Shown here: positions 17,928 through 27,161 of the stretch, one piece after another
How the letters are laid out: every line of letters begins with the position of its first letter
How positions within the stretch are numbered: position 1 is the stretch's first letter
Assembly: GCA_964393825.1 (NCBI GenBank)
Contig: CAYMUY010000023.1
Coordinates: 6,351-70,350 of the forward strand
Length of the DNA stretch: 64,000 nucleotides
Direction of reading: 5' to 3'
DNA from: PFJX01 sp964393825
Lineage (GTDB): Bacteria > Pseudomonadota > Gammaproteobacteria > Burkholderiales > Thiobacillaceae
Notes under the pieces: model-generated
Seen by the model: the letters and a program-made list of their open reading frames with translations, nothing else
Told to the model about the DNA's origin: nothing
The model's database searches: none
Made by a program: the position numbers and the translations under genes

Positions 17928-18471
17928 GGCACAAGGCCAACTGCTCGTCCGCCTGGCGCGCGCCGCAATCGCTCGCGAATTCGACGTCTCCCAGGCCCCG
18001 TTGCCGCATCCAGACTGGCTGGAGACTCCCGGCGCGGTATTCGTCACCCTGACCGAGGCGGGCCGGTTGCGCGGCTGCATCGGCTCGCTGGAAGCGCATC
18101 GACCCCTGGGCCAGGATCTGGAGCACAACGCCCGCGCGGCCGCCTTCAGCGACCCGCGCTTTCCGCCCCTGCGTGCCGAGGAATTGGACAAGGTGCGTAT
18201 CGAGGTATCCCTGCTCACCCCGGCCGTTCCGATGCGCTTCACGGATGAGGCCGATGCCCTGGCGCAACTCCGTCCCGGAATCGACGGTGTGATCCTGGAA
18301 TATGGCCGCTACCGCGCCACATTCCTGCCCCAGGTCTGGGAACAACTGCCCCGGCCCGACGTATTCATGACCCACCTGAAACAGAAGGCGGGCCTGAGCG
18401 GCGACTTCTGGCAACAGGCGGTGCGTCTCTCCCGCTATGGCGTCGAGAAATTCAGGGAAGCTGAGCGATGA
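17917..18471 (+). CDS. amrA: AmmeMemoRadiSam system protein A (AMMECR1 domain)
   Basis: 184 aa. AMMECR1 signature 'GAVFVTLTEAGRLRGCIGSLEAHRPLG' contains the conserved LRGCIG element; 'RAAAFSDPRFPPL' and 'EVSLLTPAVPM' follow. No biochemical activity is established for the family; human AMMECR1 is linked to a developmental syndrome. It overlaps both neighbours, showing tight translational coupling in the triad. Confidence 0.9.
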   Translation: MFTEAQGQLLVRLARAAIAREFDVSQAPLPHPDWLETPGAVFVTLTEAGRLRGCIGSLEAHRPLGQDLEHNARAAAFSDPRFPPLRAEELDKVRIEVSLLTPAVPMRFTDEADALAQLRPGIDGVILEYGRYRATFLPQVWEQLPRPDVFMTHLKQKAGLSGDFWQQAVRLSRYGVEKFREAER

Positions 18472-19553
18472 CCCACCCCGAAAGCAGCCATCCCGCCCGC
18501 TGGTGGCATGCCCTCGATGACGGCCGCATCCAGTGCGACCTCTGCCCGCGCGACTGCAGGCTGCATGAAGGCCAGCGCGGTGCCTGCTTCGTGCGCAAGA
18601 TGGAAGGCGGCGCCATGGTGCTCACCACCTATGGCCGCAGTTCCGGCTTCTGCGTCGATCCGATCGAGAAGAAGCCGCTCAACCATTTCTATCCCGGCAC
18701 CTCCGTGCTGTCCTTCGGCACCGCCGGCTGCAACCTGGCGTGCAAGTTCTGCCAGAACTGGGACATCTCCAAATCGCGCGACATGGATCGCCTGATGGAC
18801 GCCGCCAGCCCCGGCAAGATTGCCCAGGTGGCGCAACGCATGGGCTGCAAGAGCGTGGCCTACACCTACAACGACCCGGTGATCTTTGCCGAATACGCCC
18901 TCGACACGGCGGATGCCTGCCATGCCCTGGGTATCCAGAGCGTGGCGGTCACCGCGGGCTACCTCCACCATGAAGCGGCGGTGGCGTTCTACGCCAGGAT
19001 GGATGCCGCCAACGTCGACCTGAAAGCCTTTTCCGAGACGTTCTACGTCCAGCAATGCGGTGGCCACCTGCAAGCGGTACTGGACGGCCTGATCTACCTG
19101 AAACGGGAAACCCGGGTCTGGTTCGAGATCACCACCCTGCTGATTCCCGGCCTCAACGATTCCGAAACGGAGCTTCGCCAACTCGCGGAATGGGTGGGCC
19201 GCGAACTCGGCCCCGACGTGCCGCTGCACTTCACCGCCTTCCATCCCGACTGGAAACTCACCCACCTGCCGCCCACGCCTGCCGCCACCCTCACCCGCGC
19301 GCGGGAAATCGCCAGGCAAACCGGTCTGAACCACGTCTATACCGGCAATGTCCACGATGCCGATGGCGGCACCACCTGGTGCCCGGGTTGTCACGCACCG
19401 CTGATCGTGCGCGACTGGTACGAGTTCGATGACTACCGGCTCACCGCGGATGGTCACTGCCCGCATTGCGGCACCGCCATCGCCGGTCGCTTCCAGGCCT
19501 TCGGAGCACCGTTCGGATCGCGGCGGGTGCCGGTGAACATGCGGCTGGCATGA
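18468..19553 (+). CDS. amrS: AmmeMemoRadiSam system radical SAM enzyme
   Basis: 361 aa. A Cys-rich N-terminus ('CDLCPRDCRLHEGQRGAC') precedes the radical SAM motif CNLACKFC (CX3CX2C) that binds the SAM-coordinated 4Fe-4S cluster. The layout matches PflA-like activating enzymes. A C-terminal zinc-ribbon-like pair ('CPGCHAP', 'CPHCGTA') follows. The family is thought to modify or activate something, but the substrate is unknown. ATGA overlap with amrA. Confidence 0.9.
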   Translation: MTHPESSHPARWWHALDDGRIQCDLCPRDCRLHEGQRGACFVRKMEGGAMVLTTYGRSSGFCVDPIEKKPLNHFYPGTSVLSFGTAGCNLACKFCQNWDISKSRDMDRLMDAASPGKIAQVAQRMGCKSVAYTYNDPVIFAEYALDTADACHALGIQSVAVTAGYLHHEAAVAFYARMDAANVDLKAFSETFYVQQCGGHLQAVLDGLIYLKRETRVWFEITTLLIPGLNDSETELRQLAEWVGRELGPDVPLHFTAFHPDWKLTHLPPTPAATLTRAREIARQTGLNHVYTGNVHDADGGTTWCPGCHAPLIVRDWYEFDDYRLTADGHCPHCGTAIAGRFQAFGAPFGSRRVPVNMRLA

Positions 19554-19624
19554 GCCCGATGGGAGATCGCATTCCGACAACCTGCTAGAGTGCGCCTTTC
19601 ACACCACCCCCTCCCCGACCCCGC

Positions 19625-21541
19625 GTGCGTTTAACGATCACCCTGTCTTTGCTCCTGCTTGCCCTGCCCGCCCTGGCGTCCGTCGATGCCGACTTCCAGG
19701 CCGCGCGCACGGCCTACCAGAAGGGCAACATCGACCGTTTCCAGAAATACGCCGGCAAGATTCCCGAGCAGTATCCGCTGTCGCCTTACCTGCGTTTCTG
19801 GCGCCTCAAGATCGATACTCCCGGCAATGCCGCATTGCAGCGCTTCATCGACGACAACCCCGACACCCCCCTCTCCGACCGCCTGCGCAACGAACTGGCG
19901 CGGCAATTCGGCCGCGCGGAAGACTGGGCCGCGTTCCGGGCGCAATACCTGCTCGTCGCCCGCCCGGACCAGGAATTGCAATGCTACGAACTGCGCCGGC
20001 GCCTGGCCGCCGGCGACAAGGTGGAAGAACAGGGCCTGGCGCTGTGGCGCACCCCGCGTGACCTGCCCTCCAGTTGCGACCCGCTGTTCACCAGTTTGGC
20101 CGAGCGTGGTGCGCTGACCCTCGACGACCGCCTGGCGCGGCTGCGGCTGGCCCTGGATACCGGCAACCTGAGGCTGGCGCGGGAAGTGAACGCGCGCCTG
20201 GCGCCCGACCAGGCCATGGCGGAGGACGCGTTGTCCCGGGCGCAGCGTGCCCCGGAGCGCTTCCTGGAAGACCCCGCGAACACGCCGGCACAGCGCGAAG
20301 CCGCGCTCTATGCGCTCACCCAGATTGCAAAGAATGACCCGGACGCCGCGGCCCGCATCTGGGAGACGCGGGCCGCGGGCTTCCCGGAGGCCGACCAGCG
20401 CTACGGCTGGGGCCAGATCGGCATGCACGCGGCGCGCCGCCACGAGCCCCGCGCCCTGGACTGGTTTGCGCGTGCCGGCAATACGGTCAGTGAAGCGCAG
20501 CTGCTCTGGAAGGTCCGCGTCAGCCTGCGCGCCGGCAAATGGATCGATGTCTACAACAGCATCATGGCGATGCCCGAGTCGACCCAGAACGAAGCGGTCT
20601 GGCGCTACTGGAAGGCGCGCGCGCTGAAAGCGCTGAACGCGCAATATCCCGCCAACCTGCTGTTCGCGAAACTCTCCCAGGAAATCAACTACTACGGCCT
20701 GCTCGCGGAAGAGGAACTGCCCGCCCGCCTGGAAGCGCGGCCAGCGGAGTACAAGGTCAACGCCGACGACCTCAAGGCCGCCGAATCGCATGTCGGTCTC
20801 GCCCGCTCGCTCCTGCTCCGCCGTCTTGGCGACATGGGCAACGCCGTGGCGGAATGGGATTGGGCGCTGCGCGGCATGAACGACCGCCAGATCCTGGCGG
20901 CGGCGGAACTGGCCAGGCGCGCAGGCTGGTACGACCGCGCCATCATCACCGCCGACCGGACCCGCGGCGAGCACGATTTCGACCTGCGCTACATCGCGCC
21001 CTATCGCGACCTGGCCAGCGCCTATGCCCACGACAATGGCCTCGACGAGGCCTGGGTGTTCGGCCTGATGCGCCAGGAATCGCGCTTCGTCGACTATGCC
21101 CGTTCCGGGGTCGGGGCCACCGGCCTGATGCAGATCATGCCCGCCACCGCCAAGTGGATCGCCAATCAACTGGGGCTCGGCCGCAAGGCCCACGCCGGCG
21201 TGGGCAACCCGGAAACCAACATCCGCTTCGGCACCTTCTACCTGAAGCACATCTACGACTCGCTCGACCAGTCACCTGTCCTCGCCACCGCCGGCTACAA
21301 CGCCGGTCCCGGCCGCGCCCGCCGTTGGCAGGCGGAAACCCCGCTGGAAGGCGCCATCTATGTGGAAAGCATCCCTTTCGGCGAAACCCGCGAGTACGTC
21401 AAAAGGGTGCTGACCAATGCCATGTTCTATCGCAACCGCTTCGGTGGCGAGGCGCGCAGCCTCAAGGATCGCCTGGGCACCATCCCGGCGCGGCCGCGCA
21501 CGCAGGGTCCGCCGGAAGAGGATGCCGAGACGACATCATGA
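19625..21541 (+). CDS. slt: Soluble lytic murein transglycosylase
   Basis: 638 aa with a signal peptide (GTG start, 'LTITLSLLLLALPALAS'). A long alpha-helical superhelical region (U and L domains) is followed by the SLT catalytic domain: 'GLMRQESRFVDYARSGVGA' with the catalytic Glu, 'TGLMQIMPATAKWIA' and 'VLATAGYNAGPGRARRW'. It cleaves peptidoglycan to 1,6-anhydromuropeptides in the periplasm. Confidence 0.93.
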   Translation: MRLTITLSLLLLALPALASVDADFQAARTAYQKGNIDRFQKYAGKIPEQYPLSPYLRFWRLKIDTPGNAALQRFIDDNPDTPLSDRLRNELARQFGRAEDWAAFRAQYLLVARPDQELQCYELRRRLAAGDKVEEQGLALWRTPRDLPSSCDPLFTSLAERGALTLDDRLARLRLALDTGNLRLAREVNARLAPDQAMAEDALSRAQRAPERFLEDPANTPAQREAALYALTQIAKNDPDAAARIWETRAAGFPEADQRYGWGQIGMHAARRHEPRALDWFARAGNTVSEAQLLWKVRVSLRAGKWIDVYNSIMAMPESTQNEAVWRYWKARALKALNAQYPANLLFAKLSQEINYYGLLAEEELPARLEARPAEYKVNADDLKAAESHVGLARSLLLRRLGDMGNAVAEWDWALRGMNDRQILAAAELARRAGWYDRAIITADRTRGEHDFDLRYIAPYRDLASAYAHDNGLDEAWVFGLMRQESRFVDYARSGVGATGLMQIMPATAKWIANQLGLGRKAHAGVGNPETNIRFGTFYLKHIYDSLDQSPVLATAGYNAGPGRARRWQAETPLEGAIYVESIPFGETREYVKRVLTNAMFYRNRFGGEARSLKDRLGTIPARPRTQGPPEEDAETTS

Positions 21542-21599
21542 AGGCGTGCAATACCTCGATCCTTGCGATCGCCCTCAACCCTCGCACAGGCACTGAACC

Positions 21600-22541
21600 A
21601 TGACCCTGCAAAACATCTGTGTACTTGGCGGCGGCGGCTTCGTCGGCTCGCATCTGGTTCCCCTTCTGGCCGCCAGCGGCCTGAGCGTGCGGGTGCCGAC
21701 CCGGCGGCGGGAACGTTGCAAGCATCTGCTGGTGCTGCCCGGTGTCGAGGTGATCGAAAGCGGCATTCACGATCCCGCCAGGCTGTGCGAGTTGTTCGAG
21801 GGCATGGATGCCGTGATCAACCTGGTCGGCATTCTCCACGAACGCAGACCCGGAGACTTTCAGCGCGCGCATGTGGACCTGCCGCGCGAGGTGGTCGCCG
21901 CCTGCGCCGCCAGCGGCGTGCGCCGACTCCTGCACATGAGCGCGCTGGGCGCCGAGCCCGATTCGCGCAGCCGTTACCAGCAGACGAAAAGTGCAGGCGA
22001 GGCGCTGGTCCTGGCCGCGACGACCCTCGATGTCACGGTATTCCGGCCCTCGGTGATCTTCGGACCGGGCGACAGTTTTCTTAGCCTGTTCGCCGACCTG
22101 CTGCGCCTGGCGCCGGTGGTCCCCCTGGCCGGCGCCAGCGCCCGCTTCCAGCCGGTGTTCGTGGGCGACGTGGCGCGCGCCTTCGCCGACGCCCTGGGGA
22201 AGCGGGAAACGATCGGCCAGCGTCATGACCTGTGCGGCCCCGGCATCTACACCCTGGCCGAACTGGTGCGGCTCACCGCCACCAACCTGGGCCTGTCCCG
22301 CACCGTGCTGCCTCTGGGCGAGACCCTCTCCTACTGGCTCGCGCGGCTCATGGAACTGAAGCCGGGAAGCAAGATCATGACCCGTGACAACCACTACGCC
22401 ATGTTGAGCGACAACATCTGCGCGCGGGACTGCCCCCACCCCTTCGGCGCGCCGACGCCCCTGGAAAGCGTCATCGGCTACCTCAGCGAAGCCGGTCCGC
22501 GCCGCGGCTACATGACCTTTCGCACCCATGCCGGGCGCTGA
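21600..22541 (+). CDS. NDUFA9-like NAD(P)-binding protein (atypical SDR)
   Basis: 313 aa. Rossmann start 'ICVLGGGGFVGSHLVPLLAA', then 'VINLVGILHE', 'RLLHMSALGA' and 'RYQQTKSAGEALVLA'; these features match the complex I NDUFA9 (39-kDa) subfamily of extended SDRs common in Betaproteobacteria. The bacterial proteins are probably quinone- or lipid-linked oxidoreductases of unknown substrate; nothing places this one in complex I. It lies between slt and cca on the same strand. Confidence 0.82.
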   Translation: MTLQNICVLGGGGFVGSHLVPLLAASGLSVRVPTRRRERCKHLLVLPGVEVIESGIHDPARLCELFEGMDAVINLVGILHERRPGDFQRAHVDLPREVVAACAASGVRRLLHMSALGAEPDSRSRYQQTKSAGEALVLAATTLDVTVFRPSVIFGPGDSFLSLFADLLRLAPVVPLAGASARFQPVFVGDVARAFADALGKRETIGQRHDLCGPGIYTLAELVRLTATNLGLSRTVLPLGETLSYWLARLMELKPGSKIMTRDNHYAMLSDNICARDCPHPFGAPTPLESVIGYLSEAGPRRGYMTFRTHAGR

Positions 22542-22565
22542 ACCTCCAAGCGCCTGAGTCCGGCC

Positions 22566-23783
22566 ATGTCCCTCACCAGCTACGTCGTCGGCGGCGCCGT
22601 GCGCGACGGTCTGCTCGGTCGCCCGGTGCAGGATCGCGACCATGTCGTGGTCGGCGCGACCACCGAGGAGATGATCGCGCTCGGCTTCCGCCCGGTCGGC
22701 AAGGATTTCCCGGTTTTTCTGCACCCCGACAGCAACGAGGAATACGCGCTCGCCCGCACCGAGCGGAAAACCGCGCGCGGCTACAAGGGCTTCGTGGTCC
22801 ACGCGGCGCCGGAGGTCACCCTGGAGCAGGACCTGCTGCGGCGTGACCTCACCATCAACGCCATGGCGCTGGCCGAGGACGGCAGCCTGATCGACCCCCA
22901 CGGCGGCCGCGCCGACCTGGAGGCGCGGGTGTTCCGCCACGTCTCCGACGCCTTCGCCGAGGACCCGGTGCGCATCCTGCGGCTGGCGCGCTTCGCCGCC
23001 CGCTTCCCGGACTTCAGCGTGGCGCCGGAAACGCTCGCATTGATGCGGGCGATGGTCGCGGCCGGTGAGGTGGATGCCCTGGTGGCGGAGCGGGTCTGGC
23101 AGGAACTGGCGCGCGGACTGATGGCCGACGCCCCCTCCAGGATGTTTCGGGTACTGCGCGATTGCGGTGCCCTGGCCCGCCTGTTGCCCGAGATCGATGT
23201 GCTCTTCGGCGTGCCGCAGCCGCCCCAGCATCATCCCGAGATCGACACCGGCGAGCACGTCATGCGGGTGATCGACGAGGCCGCGCGGCAGGGGCTCAAC
23301 CTGCCGGCGCGGGTGGCGGCCTTGCTGCACGACCTCGGCAAGGGCACCACGCCCGCCGAATTCTGGCCGAAACACCACGGCCATGAAGGCCGCGGCGTCG
23401 CCCTGGTCAAGGTGGTCTGCGAGCGCTTGCGCGCCCCGCTCGAGTGTCGCGACCTAGCCGTCATCGTCGCCCGCGATCATGGCAACGTCCACCGTGCCCT
23501 GGAACTGCGGCCTGCCACCCTGCTGGAACTTCTGGAACGCCTGGATGCCCTGCGCCGTCCGGAACGGTTCGAGGATTGCCTGGCCGCCTGCGCCGCCGAT
23601 TTTCACGGCCGCGAGGGCTATCGGGATCGCCCCTATCCACAGGCGGATCGTCTGCGCGAGGCCCTCGCGGCGGCGCGCGAGGTCGATGCCGGCGGCATCG
23701 CGCGCGAGGTGGCGCCCAGCGCCATCCCGGCGGCCATCCGCCAGGCCAGGATCAACGCGATCAGCGCGGCGATGAAGTCATGA
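22566..23783 (+). CDS. cca: Multifunctional CCA tRNA nucleotidyltransferase with HD domain
   Basis: 405 aa. N-terminal nucleotidyltransferase motif 'YVVGGAVRDGLLGRPVQDRD' holds the two catalytic Asp; 'RRDLTINAMA', 'EDPVRILRLARFAARFP' bind tRNA and nucleotide. The C-terminal half has an HD phosphohydrolase 'ALLHDLGKGTTP', as in E. coli Cca. It adds or repairs the 3' CCA of tRNA. The stop overlaps the next gene's ATG by four bases. Confidence 0.94.
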   Translation: MSLTSYVVGGAVRDGLLGRPVQDRDHVVVGATTEEMIALGFRPVGKDFPVFLHPDSNEEYALARTERKTARGYKGFVVHAAPEVTLEQDLLRRDLTINAMALAEDGSLIDPHGGRADLEARVFRHVSDAFAEDPVRILRLARFAARFPDFSVAPETLALMRAMVAAGEVDALVAERVWQELARGLMADAPSRMFRVLRDCGALARLLPEIDVLFGVPQPPQHHPEIDTGEHVMRVIDEAARQGLNLPARVAALLHDLGKGTTPAEFWPKHHGHEGRGVALVKVVCERLRAPLECRDLAVIVARDHGNVHRALELRPATLLELLERLDALRRPERFEDCLAACAADFHGREGYRDRPYPQADRLREALAAAREVDAGGIAREVAPSAIPAAIRQARINAISAAMKS

Positions 23784-24433
23784 AGCCGGAAATGACCGCG
23801 CTGTTTCCCGTACTGGCGACCCTGCCCGAACTCCTGGCAGGCGAGATCGAGCGCCAGGCCATGGCGATGAAGGTCCCCGCGGGCACGCTCCTGTTCGATG
23901 CCGGCATGGCCTGCCAGGCGCTGCCGCTGGTTCTGGAGGGGCGCATCAAGGTCAGCAAGCGCGCCGAGAATGGCCGCGAGATCCGGCTCTACAGTGTGCG
24001 GCCTGGCGAACTTTGCATCGTCACCATCAGTTGCCTGCTCGGCGGCGACCCCTATCCCGCCAGCGGCATCGCGGAAACGCCCATTTCCGCGCTGGCGCTG
24101 CCGCGCCCGCTGATCCTGCGCCTGGTGGCGGAGCATCCGCCGTTTCGGGAAATGGTTTTCAGGCTGTTTGCCGACCGGATGACCGGCCTCATGCACCTGG
24201 TCGAGGAAGTCGCCTTCCACAAGCTTGATCAGCGCCTGTCGGCCTGGCTACTGGAACGCGGTCCGCTGATCACGGTTTCCCATCAGGCGGTGGCGGATGA
24301 ACTGGGCAGTGTCCGTGAAATCGTCTCTCGCCTGCTGAAGCAGTTCGAGGAGGAAGGCAGTGTGCGACTGGGTCGCGAGCGCATCGAGGTGCTGAATCCG
24401 GCCCCCCTCCAAAAAAGGGGGGCCGGGGCCTGA
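23780..24433 (+). CDS. Crp/Fnr-family transcriptional regulator
   Basis: 217 aa from ATG 23780. A cNMP-binding beta-roll ('PLVLEGRIKVSKRAENGREIRLYSVRPGE') is followed by a long dimer helix and a Crp-type HTH ('VSHQAVADELGSVREIVSRLLKQFEEEG'). It lacks the N-terminal FNR cysteine cluster; three Cys at 'ACQA' and 'LCIVTISC' could sense redox or nothing. The 'SxxExxSR' recognition helix resembles FNR-type DNA contacts. The last dozen residues are encoded by a hairpin (24398-24426). Coupled to cca. Confidence 0.82.
   Translation: MKPEMTALFPVLATLPELLAGEIERQAMAMKVPAGTLLFDAGMACQALPLVLEGRIKVSKRAENGREIRLYSVRPGELCIVTISCLLGGDPYPASGIAETPISALALPRPLILRLVAEHPPFREMVFRLFADRMTGLMHLVEEVAFHKLDQRLSAWLLERGPLITVSHQAVADELGSVREIVSRLLKQFEEEGSVRLGRERIEVLNPAPLQKRGAGA
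24398..24426. repeat. Perfect 10-bp inverted repeat at the end of the Crp/Fnr gene
   Basis: CCGGCCCCCC (24398-24407) and GGGGGGCCGG (24417-24426) flank the loop TCCAAAAAA. It lies inside the last codons of the Crp/Fnr gene and just downstream of the convergent PAS-LuxR stop. It could limit readthrough in both directions, although the A/T-run is in the loop rather than after the stem. Confidence 0.5.
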
Positions 24434-25141
24434 TCAGGCATCGGTAGCGATCAGTCCGGTGCGGATGGCGTAGCGGGTCAGGCCGGCCACATCATGGATG
24501 TTGAGCCGCTGCATGAGTTGGGCGCGATGGCTTTCCACCGTTTTCACACTGACATGCAACTGCGTGGCGATTTCCCGAGTCGCGAAACCGCGTGCGATGA
24601 GATGCAGGATTTCACGCTGGCGCGGGGTCAGGCGGTCATCCTGGTGCGATCGCGCGCCGGATTCTTCGGTATGCAGGAAATCCTCCACGAGGGTGACCGC
24701 CTCGCGCAGACTGCCAAGCAGGGAACGATGCTTCTGCCTGGCCTGATGCATCGATTCCAGAGCCTGTTTCTGGGCGCTGACATCCACACAATGGCCGACG
24801 AAACCGATGCAGTTGCCCTTCTCCGATATCAGCGGCGCCGCGCTTTTCAACAGCCAGCGGTAGCGGCCGTCGCGTCGCCGCAGGCGACACTCCATGGAAA
24901 AAGGTTTCGACGTGCGAGCCGCTTCAGCCACCTGGACTCGCCAGGCGGGGCCATCTTCAGGATGCATCGCGGACAACCAGCCTTCCCCCAGGGATTCGTC
25001 CAGCTTGCGACCGGAAAACTCAAGCCAGGCATGGTTGACATGGCGGCAGTTCCCGTTCAAATCGGAATACCAGATCATCGCCGGCACCCAATCGAGGGCC
25101 TTTTTCATATCGGGGGTAATGTCTTCGCCTAACGTGTCCAT
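24434..25141 (-). CDS. PAS-domain LuxR-type transcriptional regulator
   Basis: 235 aa. A PAS domain (residues about 15-130: 'VPAMIWYSDLNGNCRHVNHAWLEFSGRKLDE', ending 'GFVGHCVDVSAQK') joins a short helix to a LuxR/FixJ HTH 'LTPRQREILHLIARGFATREIATQLHVS'. There is no receiver domain, so the PAS may sense a ligand directly. AGGAG precedes the ATG, and TATACT (25203-25208 on the minus strand) is a plausible -10. The stop abuts that of the convergent Crp/Fnr gene with no gap. Confidence 0.83.
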   Translation of the reverse strand: MDTLGEDITPDMKKALDWVPAMIWYSDLNGNCRHVNHAWLEFSGRKLDESLGEGWLSAMHPEDGPAWRVQVAEAARTSKPFSMECRLRRRDGRYRWLLKSAAPLISEKGNCIGFVGHCVDVSAQKQALESMHQARQKHRSLLGSLREAVTLVEDFLHTEESGARSHQDDRLTPRQREILHLIARGFATREIATQLHVSVKTVESHRAQLMQRLNIHDVAGLTRYAIRTGLIATDA

Positions 25142-25381
25142 GACCTGACTCCTGCCAATCCAGCAATAATTTGAATTCTAGAGTTATCCCTACTACTTTC
25201 GCAGTATACCCAAACAATTAGTGCATCGCACCAACAGGATGAAGACCACGACGCGATCATGCCCTGGCTGGCCCTATCAGCCATGTAACCTAAGTCACTG
25301 AAGGCCCGGATACCCATCGCGTACGCTGGGGTCACTCCCGAACGGAGCATTCATCTTGTTTATCTTGATTGGAGGTTGGAC

Positions 25382-25567
25382 ATGAAAGCGAATGTTGGCG
25401 GTATCGACCGCATCCTGCGTATCGTCGTGGGTCTGGCACTGGTAGCCTGGGCCGTGCTGGGGGGCCCGGTTTGGGCATGGATCGGCGTGGTGCCCCTGGC
25501 CACCGGCCTGTTCAAGTTCTGCCCGTTCTACCCGCTGCTCGGCATGAATTCCTGTCCCAGGGAGTAA
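25382..25567 (+). CDS. DUF2892 (YgaP-transmembrane-like) small membrane protein
   Basis: 61 aa from ATG 25382, with GGAGG seven bases upstream. 'MKANVGGIDRILRIVVGLAL' and two membrane helices ending 'CPFYPLLGMNSC' are characteristic of DUF2892, the membrane part of the rhodanese YgaP. Two C-terminal cysteines are conserved. Many sulfur-metabolising bacteria carry it as a free-standing gene; its role is not established. Confidence 0.82.
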   Translation: MKANVGGIDRILRIVVGLALVAWAVLGGPVWAWIGVVPLATGLFKFCPFYPLLGMNSCPRE

Positions 25568-25581
25568 ATCGCCCCGGCACC

Positions 25582-25615
25582 ATGAACAACGCCCCTGGAA
25601 TGGGGCGTTGTTCAT
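25582..25615. terminator. Hairpin terminator after the DUF2892 gene
   Basis: ATGAACAACGCCCC (25582-25595) pairs perfectly with GGGGCGTTGTTCAT (25602-25615) around a 6-base loop, 15 bases after the DUF2892 stop. The right arm includes TTGTT but no long T-run, so termination strength is uncertain. Confidence 0.6.
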
Positions 25616-25738
25616 TTCCGGGTCGGGAGGACAAACACGATCATTCTCAGCCGCCGGAAAAGTCTGATCGAAGGCGACACCGCAATGTCCGGGCGGCCGC
25701 ACGAGTTCGATTGATGGGTCAGTCAGGCATCCGTGTGC

Positions 25739-27013
25739 TCAGAATGGCCAGCTCCAGCCACTGCCAGCCTTCTTCTCTTCCTTCTTTTCCTCTTTTTTCT
25801 CGGCGGCCTTGCTGGCCTTCGCCGCCGGCGCGGCGGCCGGTGCCGCGGCGGGCGCGCTGGCCACCGGCTGCGGCGCCGCGACGGTCTGTTCCACTTTCGC
25901 GAGGTTGCCCCAGCGTGACTGGCTCAGGGGATTGTTCCCGCCCAGACCGACATGCGTCACCGCCGCCGCGTGGCGCAGCAAGATCAGCGCGGATGAGCGA
26001 TCTCCCCTGGCATGCAGCAGGATGCCGAGATTGCTGGCTGCTTCCGCCGTGGCCAGGTGATTCGCGCCCAGCACCTTTTCCCGTATGGCCAGCGCCCGCC
26101 GAAATGCCTGCTCGGCAACATCGAGCTGATTCAACTGCATGGCATTGACCCCCAACTCGTTGAGCACCACCGCGACGGAGACATGCTCCGGTCCCAGGGC
26201 GCGTTCACGCAAGATCAGGGCACGACGCCAGAGCGCGTCGGCCTCGCGCGGGTTCTTGCGGGCCGAGGCGACCCGGGCGAGCCCCTCGACGACTTCGGTC
26301 AACGCGGGGTCATCCTTGCCCAGGGCCGCCTCAAGGGCGAGCAACGCTTTTTCATAGTACGGCGCCGCCGCCTCCAGACCCCGGGCGGCCTGCACCGCAA
26401 CCGCCAGGTTCTGGTAGGCGCGACCGACATCGGCGTGACGCGTGCCGAACAGCCTTTCGCGGATCTGCGCGCAACGCTGGAAATAGCCTTCCGCCTTGGC
26501 CGGGTTGCCGGCGATGACCGCCGCGATCCCCAGGGTGTTCAGGGAATCGGCCGCCTCGCGGCTTTGCTCGCCAAAACTCTTCTCGCGGTTCTCCAGGGCG
26601 CGGGCGAGCAGAACTTCCGCTTCCGGATATTTCTTCTGCTTCAACAGCGCATTGCCGATCTTTTCGTAGGACACCGCAGTCTCGCCGGCGTATTTGCCAA
26701 AGGCGCGTTCGCGCACGGAAATGCCGCGCCGATAGGATTCCTCCGCCTCCGCCAGCTTGCCCTGGGCAAGCTGCAGGTCACCCAGGTTGTCATACGCCTG
26801 CGCCCGCTGCTCCGGATCATTCCTCTGACGGCCACCGGCCTCTTCCACGGCCGCGGCGCACTCGCGCTCGGCCACGGCGACATCCGTTCCTTTCAGGGCC
26901 GCCTGGCATTCCGCGTTGAGGGCGGAAAGATTCGCGCCCTGAGCGGTTCCGATGACAAGCGATAGCGAGAGCACGGCAGCGGTCGCCGCAACAGTCTTCA
27001 TGGGATGAAACAT
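25739..27013 (-). CDS. Secreted tetratricopeptide-repeat protein (kinesin-light-chain-like TPR)
   Basis: 424 aa from ATG 27013, which has GGAG five bases upstream (frame is open to 27076). A signal peptide ('VAATAAVLSLSLVIGTAQGA') is followed by about eight 42-residue TPR units of the TPR_12 type ('AEESYRRGISVRERAFGKYAGETAVSYEKIGNALL' pattern). The C-terminus is a low-complexity Ala/Pro then Lys/Glu tail ending 'GSGWSWPF'. It is probably a periplasmic scaffold; no partner can be named. Confidence 0.8.
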   Translation of the reverse strand: MFHPMKTVAATAAVLSLSLVIGTAQGANLSALNAECQAALKGTDVAVAERECAAAVEEAGGRQRNDPEQRAQAYDNLGDLQLAQGKLAEAEESYRRGISVRERAFGKYAGETAVSYEKIGNALLKQKKYPEAEVLLARALENREKSFGEQSREAADSLNTLGIAAVIAGNPAKAEGYFQRCAQIRERLFGTRHADVGRAYQNLAVAVQAARGLEAAAPYYEKALLALEAALGKDDPALTEVVEGLARVASARKNPREADALWRRALILRERALGPEHVSVAVVLNELGVNAMQLNQLDVAEQAFRRALAIREKVLGANHLATAEAASNLGILLHARGDRSSALILLRHAAAVTHVGLGGNNPLSQSRWGNLAKVEQTVAAPQPVASAPAAAPAAAPAAKASKAAEKKEEKKEEKKAGSGWSWPF

Positions 27014-27161
27014 AAGCACTCCATATGGGGGCCATCCGATCGACGACCATTTTTCAGAAAGGTGAGTTTGCCACAAGCGCCTTCTCCCCCGGGCTGGCTC
27101 GTGCGGCCATACGAGTGCACACGGATCCTTTAGTTCATGCCCGGCCGCATGACCGTCAGGA

